Shown one piece after another: positions 8,393-17,891 of a stretch of 64,000 bases of DNA. The position numbers were made by a program, and so were the translations under genes. This DNA comes from an uncultured Granulosicoccaceae bacterium. GTDB taxonomy: Bacteria; Pseudomonadota; Gammaproteobacteria; Granulosicoccales; Granulosicoccaceae. Location of the stretch: positions 1 to 64,000 of the forward strand of contig CALGLE010000049.1 of assembly GCA_937930305.1 (NCBI GenBank), in the 5' to 3' direction. Each line of letters begins with the position of its first letter. Within the stretch, counting starts at the first letter, position 1. The notes below the pieces were generated by a model. It saw only the letters and a list, made by a program, of their open reading frames with translations. It had not been told where the DNA came from and searched no databases.

Positions 8393-9079
8393 ATGAGTGA
8401 TAAGAATCGTGAAGTGTTATCACGTTTAATGGACGGTGAGTGGGATGATTTAGATCCTTCTCGTTGTGTGGCAGATGCGTGCGCCTCGAAAGAACAGCAA
8501 GCGGTATGGGCCCGTTACCACCTAGCGCGGGATGCGATGCGCGGTGACTCGGTGAATGAAACATTCTCCATTGCCTCGGCGGTATCGGCGGCTATTGCCG
8601 ATGAACCCACTTACACCAACGTCACTGAAATGGCCCCGCGTGAGGCGAATTCAACATCGCCGGTGGCAAACACACATTCAAGCAAGAGCGCCGGCAAAGT
8701 CAGTGGCTCGCGTTGGGGGCTGGGTGCGGCGGGGTTTGGCATTGCTGCCAGTGCTGCCTTAGCCACCGTCGTCGGTTTGGATTACTTCCGCAGTCAAGGC
8801 ATCAATTCGGTCCCGCAAGCCTTGGTGGCAGGAACCAGCACCACCCCAGCGGTACAGAATCTGCCCGGTATTGGGTTCCAGCAACCTCGGGTCGATTTGG
8901 TCTCGAACCGCGGTTCCTATTGGATCTCCAGTCAAGACGGTCAGCGGGTGGGCGCAGAAACTCGATTGAATCAACTGCTAGGGGATCACATCGAACATTC
9001 ACCGGTGGGTGACTGGAACGGTATGTTGCCGTATTCTCGCCTGGTGGGGTACGACGCCACGGTGGGTGCTGATCAGTAA
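8393..9079 (+). CDS. rseA: anti-sigma factor RseA/MucA
   Basis: The product is an inner-membrane anti-sigma factor that sequesters RpoE until cleaved by DegS- and RseP-type proteases. Residues 1-50 hold the cytoplasmic sigma-binding domain (REVLSRLMDGEWDDL, then WARYHLARDAMRGD). A single membrane segment is at about 108-128 (WGLGAAGFGIAASAALATVV), followed by a periplasmic domain of about 100 residues. The 228-residue length is usual. It follows rpoE after 7 bases. The periplasmic part is the expected site for RseB binding and DegS cleavage. Confidence 0.92.
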   Translation: MSDKNREVLSRLMDGEWDDLDPSRCVADACASKEQQAVWARYHLARDAMRGDSVNETFSIASAVSAAIADEPTYTNVTEMAPREANSTSPVANTHSSKSAGKVSGSRWGLGAAGFGIAASAALATVVGLDYFRSQGINSVPQALVAGTSTTPAVQNLPGIGFQQPRVDLVSNRGSYWISSQDGQRVGAETRLNQLLGDHIEHSPVGDWNGMLPYSRLVGYDATVGADQ

Positions 9080-9141
9080 GCTATATTGAACGATGATTAG
9101 GATCTGCCTATCTTTGTGACAACCTTTTGGAATTCAACACC

Positions 9142-10125
9142 ATGCGGCTAAATGCCAAATTGCGTGGCCTAATTCTAACGGCAGTGGGATTCTCACTGCC
9201 GTTATCCGTTTCAGCCGATGAGATGGATGCGCAGACATTGTTATCCACGATGTCGATGTCCATGCGCTCGTTGAACTACGAAGGCACTTTCGTGCACATT
9301 AAAAATGGACACGCCGATCTGTTGCATGTGCTGCACGCCAGCGATGAGAATGGTCAAAGCGAGCGCATGCGCTCTTTGAATGGGGAAGCCAGAGAGGTCA
9401 TTCGCAACAATCAAATCGTTACGTGCATCTGGCCTGGCAGTGGCGATGTCATTGTCAATAAATCAAAGTCCCTTTCGCCTTTACGTCCGGCAAAAGCTGC
9501 GCTGGTGAGCAGCGCGCACTATTCGGTTACCCATCGAGGTGATGACCGAGTGGCAGGTATCAAAACCGATGTGGTGGACGTTAAGCCGGTCGACAACTTA
9601 CGCTACGGCTATCGCTTCTGGGTAGATCAAAGCACCGGCATGATGCTTCGTTCGATGGTGTTAGATGTGAACGAACAACCGGTGGAAGAATTGATGTTTA
9701 CTGCCATTGAATATTTAAATTCGGTTGACCCAGAACGCTTTAAACCGGATGTGGATATTGATCGAAGTCAACAAGTGCAAGCGGCATCCAACGGCCAAGA
9801 TTCAATAAAAGCGGTGGTTGATAAAGTCAGGTTTCAATCGCTACCGGCAGGCTTCGAAGAACGATCTGAGTCCCTTCGCATGATGGCTGTGCGCGAAGAC
9901 GGCCCGGTTAGCCACGTTGTGGTGTCCGATGGCATTTCCACCATTTCCGTGTACGTCGAATACGTCGCTCGTGCCAAGCACGATCCTTCGGCCTTAGGGT
10001 CCACATCCATGGGTGCGCTTAACGCATTTGGATTGAGCCTACCTAAAGCCTTAGTAACAGCGGTGGGTGAAGCCCCAAGAGAAACCGTGGAAGTGATTGC
10101 ACGCGCTGCGCGTCTTACGCAATAA
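9142..10125 (+). CDS. rseB: periplasmic sigma-E regulator RseB/MucB
   Basis: The product is 327 residues from the ATG at 9142; the open frame also allows a TTG at 9127. A signal peptide ends near residue 25 (SVSA/DE). The mature protein matches the RseB layout, a lipoprotein-carrier-like large domain (TLLSTMSMSMRSLNYEGTFVH) and a smaller C-terminal domain. RseB binds the periplasmic part of RseA and shields it from proteolysis until it senses lipopolysaccharide or lipoprotein stress. It lies 62 bases after rseA, and its stop is 14 bases before rseC. Confidence 0.92.
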   Translation: MRLNAKLRGLILTAVGFSLPLSVSADEMDAQTLLSTMSMSMRSLNYEGTFVHIKNGHADLLHVLHASDENGQSERMRSLNGEAREVIRNNQIVTCIWPGSGDVIVNKSKSLSPLRPAKAALVSSAHYSVTHRGDDRVAGIKTDVVDVKPVDNLRYGYRFWVDQSTGMMLRSMVLDVNEQPVEELMFTAIEYLNSVDPERFKPDVDIDRSQQVQAASNGQDSIKAVVDKVRFQSLPAGFEERSESLRMMAVREDGPVSHVVVSDGISTISVYVEYVARAKHDPSALGSTSMGALNAFGLSLPKALVTAVGEAPRETVEVIARAARLTQ

Positions 10126-10139
10126 AACGAGGCAGGCGA

Positions 10140-10652
10140 ATGTTGCGAAGTGGTGATGTGCAGCGAATTGAACGCCATCATGTCGTTGTTGAATTGCACC
10201 CGATTGCCGGCTGTGCTGGCTGCGAAAAGCAGCGACTGGCAGGCCGCGGACCCGGCCATTGCGGCATCGATTTATTGGGTTTATCACAGTCCACTCTTGC
10301 ACGCGAGGCGCGCACGGTCCGGGTGCCAATCCATCCACCAAATGCGCATTCGACACCATTGCCTTATTCGGTCGGTGAACGCGTCGCAGTGCTCATTCCT
10401 GCACCAAATGTGGACTGGTTAGCGTTAGCGCTGCGCGTCTATGGTTTGCCCACGGCGGGTCTATTGCTGGGAGTGAGCGTCGGAACATTGGCAGGAGAAG
10501 CGACTTCGGTCGCGCTGGCTGCAATGGGCTTGTGCGCAGGTTTGTGGTTGGGCCGTCGATCGGTTCACGTCCCTCAATCATTGAGCCTTTTCAGCGGGCC
10601 AGGCCACGCTGCCTTGCGTATAGTGAACACAACGGTTCAACCCCGGAGTTAA
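10140..10652 (+). CDS. rseC: RseC/MucC-family inner membrane protein
   Basis: The product is 170 residues. The N-terminus carries a Cys cluster (C25, C28, C41 in GCAGCEK...GHCG), as in RseC proteins. Two adjacent membrane segments follow at about 93-115 and 120-140, with a short C-terminal tail. RseC homologues modulate sigma-E and take part in the SoxR-reducing system; the Cys residues may hold a metal centre or be redox active. It follows rseB closely and precedes mucD by only 2 bases. Confidence 0.88.
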   Translation: MLRSGDVQRIERHHVVVELHPIAGCAGCEKQRLAGRGPGHCGIDLLGLSQSTLAREARTVRVPIHPPNAHSTPLPYSVGERVAVLIPAPNVDWLALALRVYGLPTAGLLLGVSVGTLAGEATSVALAAMGLCAGLWLGRRSVHVPQSLSLFSGPGHAALRIVNTTVQPRS

Positions 10653-10654
10653 GA

Positions 10655-12058
10655 ATGCGTACCCTTCAGTTCATAGCGTTGTTTCTGATTTCCATTGTGG
10701 TCATTCCTGCAGCGCATGCGCGTGCCGGGTTGCCCGATTTCACGGACTTAGTGAAACGTAACCACAAAGCGGTGGTGAACATCAGTACGCGCCAAGCGTT
10801 CAGCGATGGGGATATCGAGGGCAGCCCAGATATCCGTGAACGCATGGAAGAATTTTTACGCGAGCGTGAGCGACGCGGTGAAGGGGACGAGCCGAACCCG
10901 TTTGATTCGCAAGGGGTTGGGTCTGGTTTTATAATCTCTAACGATGGGTACATCGTCACCAACAACCACGTGGTGGATGGCGCTGATGAATTAATCGTTC
11001 GCTTGCACGATCGCAGGCAGTTAATTGCCACGGTGGTGGGAACCGATGCCCGATCAGACATCGCCGTACTAAAAGTGGAAGCCTCTAATCTGCCGGTGGT
11101 TACCATCGGTGACAGTAACGCCTTGGAAGTGGGTGAATGGGTGTTAGCGATCGGTTCGCCGTTTGGTTTTGACTTCACGGTAACAGCCGGTATTGTCAGC
11201 GCCATCGGTCGATCCTTACCGACTGAAAGCTATGTTCCGTTTATACAAACCGATGTGGCGATTAATCCGGGAAATTCCGGTGGGCCATTGTTTAATTTAG
11301 ATGGCGACGTTGTTGGTGTGAACGCGCAAATTTATAGCCGCACAGGCAGCTTCATGGGTTTGTCTTTCGCCATCCCCATCGAGCTCGTCATGAACGTGGT
11401 TAATCAATTGCGCAATAAAGGCACCGTGTCTCGCGGTTGGTTAGGTGTCACCATCAATGAGGTGTCTTTAGCGCGTGCTCGTCGCAATAACATGGAACGT
11501 GCGCACGGTGCGTTGGTGCGATCCATTTTGCCCAACAGTCCGGCGGAGAGTTCCGATTTACAAGAAGGCGACATCATCACCCACTTCAATGACACTTACG
11601 TGGTCAGTTCTTCTTCTCTTCCTCCTCTAGTGGGTCGTATCCCTGCCAACGCCGATGCCCGGGTGCGCATCAACCGTGGGGGCGAAGTATTGGAATTGAT
11701 CGTCAACATCGGGGAGTTGCCCAGTAACGATGATGTGCAAGCCCGTTTTGTTGAGCGTCGTTTGGCCGCAACCGTCCCCTTCGGTTTGACGGTGTCGCCA
11801 TTGCAAGACTATGAACGCGATCAACTAGCCATCGACACCGGTGGGGTTCGTGTGGATGCGGTGGCCGAAGGCAGCCCAGCCGACCTTGCTGGCATATCCC
11901 CAGGGGATGCGCTGCTGACCATTGGGAACCGACCCGTGGATTCGGCGGAGGAGCTGAATGCCGTGGCCGATGAATTATCGTCTGAAAATTCGGTTGGGGC
12001 CTTGGTGGTGCGCGAAAGTGGGCGAGCGTTTGTTCTCATGAAGCCTTCGAATCGATAA
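10655..12058 (+). CDS. mucD: periplasmic serine protease/chaperone, DegP/MucD family
   Basis: The product is 467 residues from the ATG at 10655; the frame extends upstream to 10532 inside rseC, but only the chosen start gives a signal peptide (cleavage around residue 22). The trypsin-like domain shows the catalytic triad: His in NNHVVDGADE, Asp in DARSDIAVLK, Ser in NPGNSGGPLF. Two PDZ domains follow, at about 270-350 and 370-460. It degrades or refolds misfolded envelope proteins and damps the AlgU response. It is the last gene of the rpoE cluster. Confidence 0.94.
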   Translation: MRTLQFIALFLISIVVIPAAHARAGLPDFTDLVKRNHKAVVNISTRQAFSDGDIEGSPDIRERMEEFLRERERRGEGDEPNPFDSQGVGSGFIISNDGYIVTNNHVVDGADELIVRLHDRRQLIATVVGTDARSDIAVLKVEASNLPVVTIGDSNALEVGEWVLAIGSPFGFDFTVTAGIVSAIGRSLPTESYVPFIQTDVAINPGNSGGPLFNLDGDVVGVNAQIYSRTGSFMGLSFAIPIELVMNVVNQLRNKGTVSRGWLGVTINEVSLARARRNNMERAHGALVRSILPNSPAESSDLQEGDIITHFNDTYVVSSSSLPPLVGRIPANADARVRINRGGEVLELIVNIGELPSNDDVQARFVERRLAATVPFGLTVSPLQDYERDQLAIDTGGVRVDAVAEGSPADLAGISPGDALLTIGNRPVDSAEELNAVADELSSENSVGALVVRESGRAFVLMKPSNR

Positions 12059-12079
12059 CGCGTTTGAAGGCGCAAAACG

Positions 12080-12358
12080 GTGGCTGAGCCGGCACCATTG
12101 ACCTTGTATTGGCGCGAAGGTTGCCACCTGTGCGAGGACATGGAACAGACCTTGTCTGAGCTGGTTGACCCGGCGCGCTACCGCTTGCAACGAATTGATA
12201 TTGATCGTAACGAGGCGCTGCGAGCGCGGTATAACGAAGACGTGCCGGTTTTGTGTCTGGACGGTGAAGAGCTTTGCCGTCATTTTCTGGACTTAACGGC
12301 CGTGGAAGCGGCTTTGGCAAGCTACAATACACCAGATACCCACCACCCCGGTGGCTGA
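12080..12358 (+). CDS. glutaredoxin-like thioredoxin-fold protein (DUF836)
   Basis: The product is 92 residues from a GTG start at 12080. It has an N-terminal redox motif, Cys-His-Leu-Cys, in LYWREGCHLCEDME, followed by the cis-Pro strand DVPVLCLDGEEL expected in a thioredoxin fold. Proteins of this family are found beside lepA or rseP clusters in many gammaproteobacteria and are presumed cytoplasmic thiol oxidoreductases. The C-terminal tail (THHPGG) is unstructured. It is spaced 21 bases after mucD and 24 before lepA, consistent with co-transcription. Confidence 0.8.
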   Translation: MAEPAPLTLYWREGCHLCEDMEQTLSELVDPARYRLQRIDIDRNEALRARYNEDVPVLCLDGEELCRHFLDLTAVEAALASYNTPDTHHPGG

Positions 12359-12382
12359 TTCCGCCAAATTGGCGGTGGCTAA

Positions 12383-14179
12383 ATGCAACAGAACATTCGT
12401 AATTTTTCCATCATCGCCCACATTGATCACGGCAAGTCCACGCTTGCTGATCGGTTCATTCAACTCTGCGGCGGGCTTTCAGAACGAGAAATGTCGGCGC
12501 AAGTGCTCGATTCCATGGACATCGAGCAAGAACGCGGCATCACCATCAAAGCGCAAGCGGTATCGCTGGATTACGTGGCCGATAATGGCACCACCTACCA
12601 TCTAAATTTCATCGATACCCCCGGTCACGTGGATTTCTCCTACGAAGTGTCGCGCTCTTTGTCCGCGTGTGAAGGCGCGCTATTGGTGGTCGATGCCTCC
12701 CAAGGTGTAGAGGCGCAGTCGGTGGCCAACTGCTACACAGCGATTGATCAAGATTTGGAAGTCTTGCCGGTGTTGAATAAAATCGATTTACCGGCCGCGG
12801 ACCCAGAACGGGTGGCGGCAGAGATTGAAGAGGTCATTGGCTTAGACGCCAGCGAAGCGGTGCATGTGAGTGCCAAAACCGGTGTGGGAATCAAAGAGGT
12901 TTTAGAACAACTGGTGGAGCAAGTGCCTGCGCCCGAGGGTGACCCGGAAGCCCCTTTGCAAGCGCTGATCATTGACTCGTGGTTTGATAATTTTGTGGGT
13001 GTTATTACGTTGGTGCGCATTGTTCAAGGCACCATTCGTCGGCGCGAAAAAATCAAAATCATGTCAACCGGTCGGGTGTTTCAAGCTGATGCCGTGGGTG
13101 TGTTTACGCCGAAGCGAACAGAGCAAGACGAACTCTCCGTCGGGCAAGTGGGTTTTATCATTGCTGGCATCAAAGAAATTGAGGCCGCGCGTGTGGGTGA
13201 CACCATCACCTTAAGTCATAACTCGGCCACGGAAGCCTTGCCTGGGTTTAAAGAAGTGCAGCCCCGCGTATTCGCCGGCATGTATCCGGTGGACAGCGAT
13301 GACTACGAAACCTTACGCGAGGCCTTGCAAAAGCTGCGCTTAAATGACGCTGCCTTACATTTTGAGCCAGAAACGTCCTCGGCATTAGGTTTTGGTTTTC
13401 GCTGTGGATTTTTGGGCATGCTGCACATGGAAATCGTGCAAGAGCGTTTGGAACGCGAATACAACCTAGACCTGATCTCCACAGCGCCAACGGTAATTTA
13501 CGAAATTGTGGATACCAAAGGCGAGATCAGCTACATCCACAACCCCTCGCAATTACCGCCGGTGAATGAACTGTCTGAAATTCGAGAACCCATCATTCGT
13601 GCGAACATTCTGTTGCCACAAGATTATGTGGGTGAAGTGATCAAGCTGTGTATTGAAAAACGCGGTGTACAAACCAACATGCAATACCTGGGGCGTCAGG
13701 TGTCGATGACGTATGAAATACCGTTGTCAGAAGTGGTGTTGGACTTTTTTGATCGCTTAAAGTCTTGCAGTCGCGGTTACGCATCGTTCGATTATGAATT
13801 TGTGCGCTTTCAGCAGGCCAACCTGGTGAAAGTGGATCTACTGATCAATGGCGATAAGGTGGATGCCCTGGCGAGTATTGTTCACAAGGATCGCTCCACC
13901 AATCGCGGGCGTGACTTGGCGGAACGCATGAAAGAAATCATTCCGCGTCAAATGTTTGAGGTGGCTGTGCAAGCGGCCATCGGTACACACATTATTGCTC
14001 GAACCTCCATCAAGGCGTTACGTAAAAACGTAACGGCAAAATGCTACGGTGGCGATATCACGCGTAAACGCAAGCTGCTGGAGAAGCAGAAAGCGGGTAA
14101 ACGACGCATGAAGCAGGTGGGTAAAGTGGAAATTCCGCAAGAGGCGTTCTTAGCGGTGTTACAAGTGGATAGGGGTTAG
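12383..14179 (+). CDS. lepA: elongation factor 4 (back-translocating GTPase)
   Basis: LepA acts on stalled or mistranslocated ribosomes and in 30S assembly. The 598 residues match the family length. GTPase motifs are AHIDHGKST (G1), DTPGHVDF (G3) and NKIDLP (G4). EF-G-like domains II, III and V follow, and the LepA-specific C-terminal domain ends with [19 protein letters not shown] and [12 protein letters not shown], the usual signature. The lepA-lepB order is conserved; the lepB start is 5 bases beyond its stop. Confidence 0.97.
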   Translation: MQQNIRNFSIIAHIDHGKSTLADRFIQLCGGLSEREMSAQVLDSMDIEQERGITIKAQAVSLDYVADNGTTYHLNFIDTPGHVDFSYEVSRSLSACEGALLVVDASQGVEAQSVANCYTAIDQDLEVLPVLNKIDLPAADPERVAAEIEEVIGLDASEAVHVSAKTGVGIKEVLEQLVEQVPAPEGDPEAPLQALIIDSWFDNFVGVITLVRIVQGTIRRREKIKIMSTGRVFQADAVGVFTPKRTEQDELSVGQVGFIIAGIKEIEAARVGDTITLSHNSATEALPGFKEVQPRVFAGMYPVDSDDYETLREALQKLRLNDAALHFEPETSSALGFGFRCGFLGMLHMEIVQERLEREYNLDLISTAPTVIYEIVDTKGEISYIHNPSQLPPVNELSEIREPIIRANILLPQDYVGEVIKLCIEKRGVQTNMQYLGRQVSMTYEIPLSEVVLDFFDRLKSCSRGYASFDYEFVRFQQANLVKVDLLINGDKVDALASIVHKDRSTNRGRDLAERMKEIIPRQMFEVAVQAAIGTHIIARTSIKALRKNVTAKCYGGDITRKRKLLEKQKAGKRRMKQVGKVEIPQEAFLAVLQVDRG

Positions 14180-14184
14180 ACGCT

Positions 14185-14964
14185 TTGCGCGAAACGATTT
14201 TTACGAATTTTCCGCTGATTCTGGTCATCCTGACAGCGGTAACGGGCATCATTTGGCTCATTGATGCGCTGTTGTTCAAGCGTCGAAGAAACAAGCCCGA
14301 AGACCCGATTTTGGTGGACTACGCTAAATCGTTCTTTCCCGTGTTGCTCATCGTGCTGGTGTTGCGCTCGTTTATTTTTGAACCGTTTCGCATTCCCAGC
14401 GGCTCGATGATTCCCACCTTGCTCATTGGGGATTTCATCTTGGTGAGTAAATTCAGCTACGGGCTGCGCTTGCCGGTGGTTCATACCAAAATTCTGGAAA
14501 CTGGCGCTCCCGTTCGCGGGGATGTGGCGGTATTTCGATTTCCCTCCAACCCGCGTCAAGATTTCATCAAACGCGTGGTGGGCTTACCGGGCGACACCAT
14601 TGCCTACCGAAACAAAATTCTGTACGTGAATGGTGAAGAAGCGCTCATTTCTGGGGGGGAGACTTATAAAAGAGAAGGATCGGACGATATTAAGCCAAGA
14701 GAGACGCGGCAACGTTACCAAGAGCAACTGGGTGATGTGTCGCACGATATTTTGCTGGCTAGCGAATCAACCGGATCCATCGAACGAGTCTGGGAAGTGC
14801 CCGAAGGGCATTATTTTATGGTTGGAGACAACCGTGACAACAGTCTTGACAGTCGAAGCTGGGGCTTTGTCCCAGAGGAAAACCTGGTCGGTCGCGCCAA
14901 ATACGTTTGGATGCACTGGAGTGATGGAATACTTTGGAGCCGACTAGGAAACAAGATCGAATGA
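14185..14964 (+). CDS. lepB: signal peptidase I
   Basis: The product is an inner-membrane Ser/Lys protease that removes Sec and Tat signal peptides. Two N-terminal membrane segments are seen (about residues 7-28 and 50-66), then the catalytic Ser in IPSGSMIPTLL, the general-base Lys in FIKRVVGLPGD, and the box E motif MVGDNRDNSLDSRSWG. The 259-residue length is close to the family usual of about 280. The start is a TTG at 14185, preceded by an AGGGGTT stretch 5-10 bases upstream; no ATG precedes the first membrane segment. Confidence 0.95.
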   Translation: MRETIFTNFPLILVILTAVTGIIWLIDALLFKRRRNKPEDPILVDYAKSFFPVLLIVLVLRSFIFEPFRIPSGSMIPTLLIGDFILVSKFSYGLRLPVVHTKILETGAPVRGDVAVFRFPSNPRQDFIKRVVGLPGDTIAYRNKILYVNGEEALISGGETYKREGSDDIKPRETRQRYQEQLGDVSHDILLASESTGSIERVWEVPEGHYFMVGDNRDNSLDSRSWGFVPEENLVGRAKYVWMHWSDGILWSRLGNKIE

Positions 14965-15383
14965 CACACCAACACCGTGCGAATTTTAAAAATCTAAGCC
15001 AACCAAACTTCCGCCAGCGCCAACGTGGAATGGGCATGATGGGCATGATGCTCGTTGGTATTGTTTGCGTGTTCTTTGGCATGGTGGCCTTCAAAGTTGG
15101 CCCGTCCTACGCTGAATACTGGACAATCTCTCGAGTAGCGGACGACATCGCGTCTCAGCCAGAGTTGCTGCGCGGCCCCAAGAGCAAGGTGTATCAGCGA
15201 GTTCAACAAGCGTTCAGCCACAATAATTTATGGGACGCCAAGGCTGAAGAGCACATTCGTTTAGAAAAGGATGGCAATAAAGGCACGGCGGTGCATGTGG
15301 ACTACGAATCGCGTACGAACCTGTTTGCTAACATATACGTGGTAACGAAATTTCAGAAAGAAGCGGGTAACGGTCAGCCCTAA
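14961..15383 (+). CDS. DUF4845 single-pass membrane protein
   Basis: The product is 140 residues from the ATG at 14961, which overlaps the lepB stop in an ATGA. One membrane segment near residues 25-48 (MGMMGMMLVGIVCVFFGMVAF) is followed by an extracytoplasmic domain of about 90 residues. DUF4845 proteins sit between lepB and rnc in many gamma- and betaproteobacteria; their role is not established. A clear terminator follows within the lepB-rnc gap. Confidence 0.85.
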   Translation: MTHQHRANFKNLSQPNFRQRQRGMGMMGMMLVGIVCVFFGMVAFKVGPSYAEYWTISRVADDIASQPELLRGPKSKVYQRVQQAFSHNNLWDAKAEEHIRLEKDGNKGTAVHVDYESRTNLFANIYVVTKFQKEAGNGQP

Positions 15384-15433
15384 AATGCGGCGCTAAAGCC
15401 ACACCCCAAGCGATTTTTCGCTATGCTTCAAAC

Positions 15434-15457
15434 AGCCGCCTCCGGGCGGCTTTTTTT
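15434..15457 (+). terminator. Rho-independent terminator after DUF4845
   Basis: A GC-rich stem, AGCCGCC / GGCGGCT with a 4-base loop (15434-15451), runs straight into seven T residues. This separates the lepA-lepB transcript from rnc-era-recO, at least partly. Confidence 0.88.
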
Positions 15458-15538
15458 GCGGCTTAATTTGCCGCAGTCTAAATTGAGTTTCATTAGTTTC
15501 ATGGGGTTTAGCATGCCCCGCTTGGGCAGGGCGCTACT

Positions 15539-16219
15539 ATGCAGGATCTCCAGCCGCTCATTACGGCGTTGGGATACACCTACCAAAACACCGCGTTATT
15601 AGACGAAGCGTTGTCGCATCGGTCGGCCGGTGCCACCAATTACGAACGTCTGGAATTCTTAGGCGATGGGTTACTGAACTTTGTCATCGCATCGGCTTTG
15701 TATCGGCAGCACCCAGAATTAGACGAAGGCGCTTTAAGCCGCTTACGAGCTAGCTTGGTGCGTGAATCCACCTTGGCTGAAATTGCGCGCGACTTAAACC
15801 TGGGTGACTACCTGGTGATGGGACAAGGGGAGCTGAGAAGTGGCGGATTCAAACGCGATTCCATTTTGTCTGATGTGGTCGAGTCATTAATTGGTGCCTG
15901 TTTTCTGGACAGCAACTTCGAAACAGCGCAAACCCTGGTGCTGGCCTTGTTTCAGGACCGCTTACATAATTTACCGGAAGCGCAAAGTTTAAAAGATGCC
16001 AAAACCCAGTTGCAAGAATGGTTGCAAGGCCAGCAGCTGGATCGCCCCATTTATGAAGTGATCGACACACAAGGAAAAGCGCACGCCTTGCAATTTACCG
16101 TAACCTGTTCGGTGGCCTCCCACAAATTAAGCCTACAAGCCACGGCGAGCAGTCGCCGCAAAGCAGAACAAAGAGCGGCCGCCGACATGCTGACCAAACT
16201 CAAGAGTGTGACTTCATGA
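15539..16219 (+). CDS. rnc: ribonuclease III
   Basis: The product is a dsRNA endonuclease for rRNA and mRNA processing. The 226 residues hold the N-terminal RNase III domain with signature ERLEFLGDGLLNFV and the second acidic cluster DVVESLIGA, then a C-terminal dsRNA-binding domain (DAKTQLQEWLQ ... SSRRKAEQRAAADML). The ATG at 15539 is preceded by a GGGCAGGG-type ribosome site. Its stop overlaps the era start (ATGA). Confidence 0.96.
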   Translation: MQDLQPLITALGYTYQNTALLDEALSHRSAGATNYERLEFLGDGLLNFVIASALYRQHPELDEGALSRLRASLVRESTLAEIARDLNLGDYLVMGQGELRSGGFKRDSILSDVVESLIGACFLDSNFETAQTLVLALFQDRLHNLPEAQSLKDAKTQLQEWLQGQQLDRPIYEVIDTQGKAHALQFTVTCSVASHKLSLQATASSRRKAEQRAAADMLTKLKSVTS

Positions 16220-17106
16220 AAACGCGTTGCGGCACCGTGGCCATTGCCGGGCGACCCAATGTGGGCAAGTCCACCTTGCTCAACCGGGTTATCGGTCAAA
16301 AGCTCAGCATCACAGCCCATAAACCTCAAACCACACGTCATAGCATCTTAGGAATCCACACCGAAGAGCAAAACCAAATTGTGTACGTGGACACCCCAGG
16401 CATTCATGTCAACGGTAAGTCGGCGCTGAATCAAGTGTTAAACCGTACCGCGTCCTCATCGCTATACGATGTGGATGTGATTTTGTTTTTGGTGCAAGCC
16501 ATGGTATGGAGCGATGATGACCAACGCGCTTGGGAATTAGTGTGCCGTGCACAAGTGCCGTTTTATATTGTGATTAATAAAGTCGATAAGGTGACTAAGA
16601 AAGCGCAATTACTTCCTTTTTTAGCCAAGTTACCTTCACATGAAAACGTTCAAGATGTACTGATAATTTCTGCGAAAAAGGGCAGTGGCGTTGATGCCTT
16701 AACCGATAAAATTAAAAAGCATTTACCGCATGCGCCTTGGATGTTTGATGCAGACGATTTAACCGATCGCAGTTCCAAGTTCTTGGCCGCCGAAGCGGTG
16801 CGTGAACCGCTCACGCGTTTACTAACCGATGAACTGCCGTATTCGCTCACCGTGGAAATTGAACAGTTTAGTGAAGAGCCTGGCCTGTATCGCATTGGGG
16901 CGGTCATCTGGGTGGAGAAACAAAGCCAGAAGGGCATTGTGATTGGTAAGGGTGGGTCACGCTTGAAAGAGGTGGGCACCCGTGCCCGGGAATCGTTACA
17001 AAAACTCTTTGATGTGAAAGTGCATTTGGAATTGTGGGTGCGCGTGAAAGAGGGTTGGGCTGATGATGAACGTGCGCTTCGCAGCTTAGGATTTGATCAA
17101 GAGTGA
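16216..17106 (+). CDS. era: GTPase Era
   Basis: Era binds the 3' end of 16S rRNA in 30S maturation. The 296 residues show GTPase motifs GRPNVGKST (G1), DTPG (G3) and NKVDK (G4). A C-terminal KH domain with the core IVIGKGGSRLKEVG then occupies about residues 210-290. It overlaps rnc upstream by 4 bases and recO downstream by 4 bases, the classic coupled rnc-era-recO set. Confidence 0.96.
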   Translation: MKTRCGTVAIAGRPNVGKSTLLNRVIGQKLSITAHKPQTTRHSILGIHTEEQNQIVYVDTPGIHVNGKSALNQVLNRTASSSLYDVDVILFLVQAMVWSDDDQRAWELVCRAQVPFYIVINKVDKVTKKAQLLPFLAKLPSHENVQDVLIISAKKGSGVDALTDKIKKHLPHAPWMFDADDLTDRSSKFLAAEAVREPLTRLLTDELPYSLTVEIEQFSEEPGLYRIGAVIWVEKQSQKGIVIGKGGSRLKEVGTRARESLQKLFDVKVHLELWVRVKEGWADDERALRSLGFDQE

Positions 17107-17891
17107 GCGGCGCAACGGCATTGTCTGCAGCGTATCTGCTGCACTACAACGCACATCGTGACACCAGTTTTATTGTGGATTTTTTCACCCTGGATGCGGG
17201 TTTGATAACCGTTTACGCGCGCGGTGGTCGCAGTGGCAAAAATCGCCCCCTGTATCAACCTTTTAGGCCGTTGTATGTGTCGTGGACAGGGGACAGAGAA
17301 TTAAAAACGCTGACTGGTATTGAAGCCAGTGGTAACCCCATAGATTTTAACGACACCGCGATGGCCTGCGCCTATTACTTTAATGAACTGCTGCTGCGGT
17401 TGTTGCCAAAATTTGTCGCGCAACCCGAATTGTTTGGGCATTATTTAGTCGCTTTGGATGCTCTAACCCAAGGAGGCGGTGAAACCACCGAAGAGCGTTT
17501 GCGAGAGCTTGAACCCGCCTTGCGTTTGTTTGAATTGCAAGTGCTGGATGCGATCGGTGTAGCCCCAGACTTTGCCTACTGTGCGAATGATGCCAGTACA
17601 CCGCTTAGCTCGCATCGTTATCGGTTTTACCCCTCGTTAGGTCGGGCGGCTGAGTTGTTCGATGGCCAACCCGAATTTGATCCCCACGGCATTCATCGTC
17701 AAGGCTTAATCCGAAATGATGCGGGTGTGGAAGTCTCAGGCAGCAGTTTGCTTGCGTTAGCGGCAAGAGATGTAAGTCATATCGATCACAGCGGTGACAT
17801 TAAACGCATCATGCGCCCATTGCTGCGCATTCAATTAGGGGATAGGCCATTGAAAAGTCGGCGTTACTTTGAGTCCTTGCTGCGTGGATAA
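17103..17891 (+). CDS. recO: DNA repair protein RecO
   Basis: RecO helps RecR load RecA onto SSB-coated single-stranded DNA. The 262 residues start at a GTG overlapping the era stop (GTGA). The N-terminal OB-fold (AYLLHYNAHRDTSFIVDFFT ... ARGGRSGKNR) is followed by a helical domain (YYFNELLLRLLPKF) and a C-terminal region. The final residues KSRRYFESLL are typical. pdxJ, the usual next gene in related bacteria, is not here; a DUF455 gene follows instead. Confidence 0.94.
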   Translation: MSGATALSAAYLLHYNAHRDTSFIVDFFTLDAGLITVYARGGRSGKNRPLYQPFRPLYVSWTGDRELKTLTGIEASGNPIDFNDTAMACAYYFNELLLRLLPKFVAQPELFGHYLVALDALTQGGGETTEERLRELEPALRLFELQVLDAIGVAPDFAYCANDASTPLSSHRYRFYPSLGRAAELFDGQPEFDPHGIHRQGLIRNDAGVEVSGSSLLALAARDVSHIDHSGDIKRIMRPLLRIQLGDRPLKSRRYFESLLRG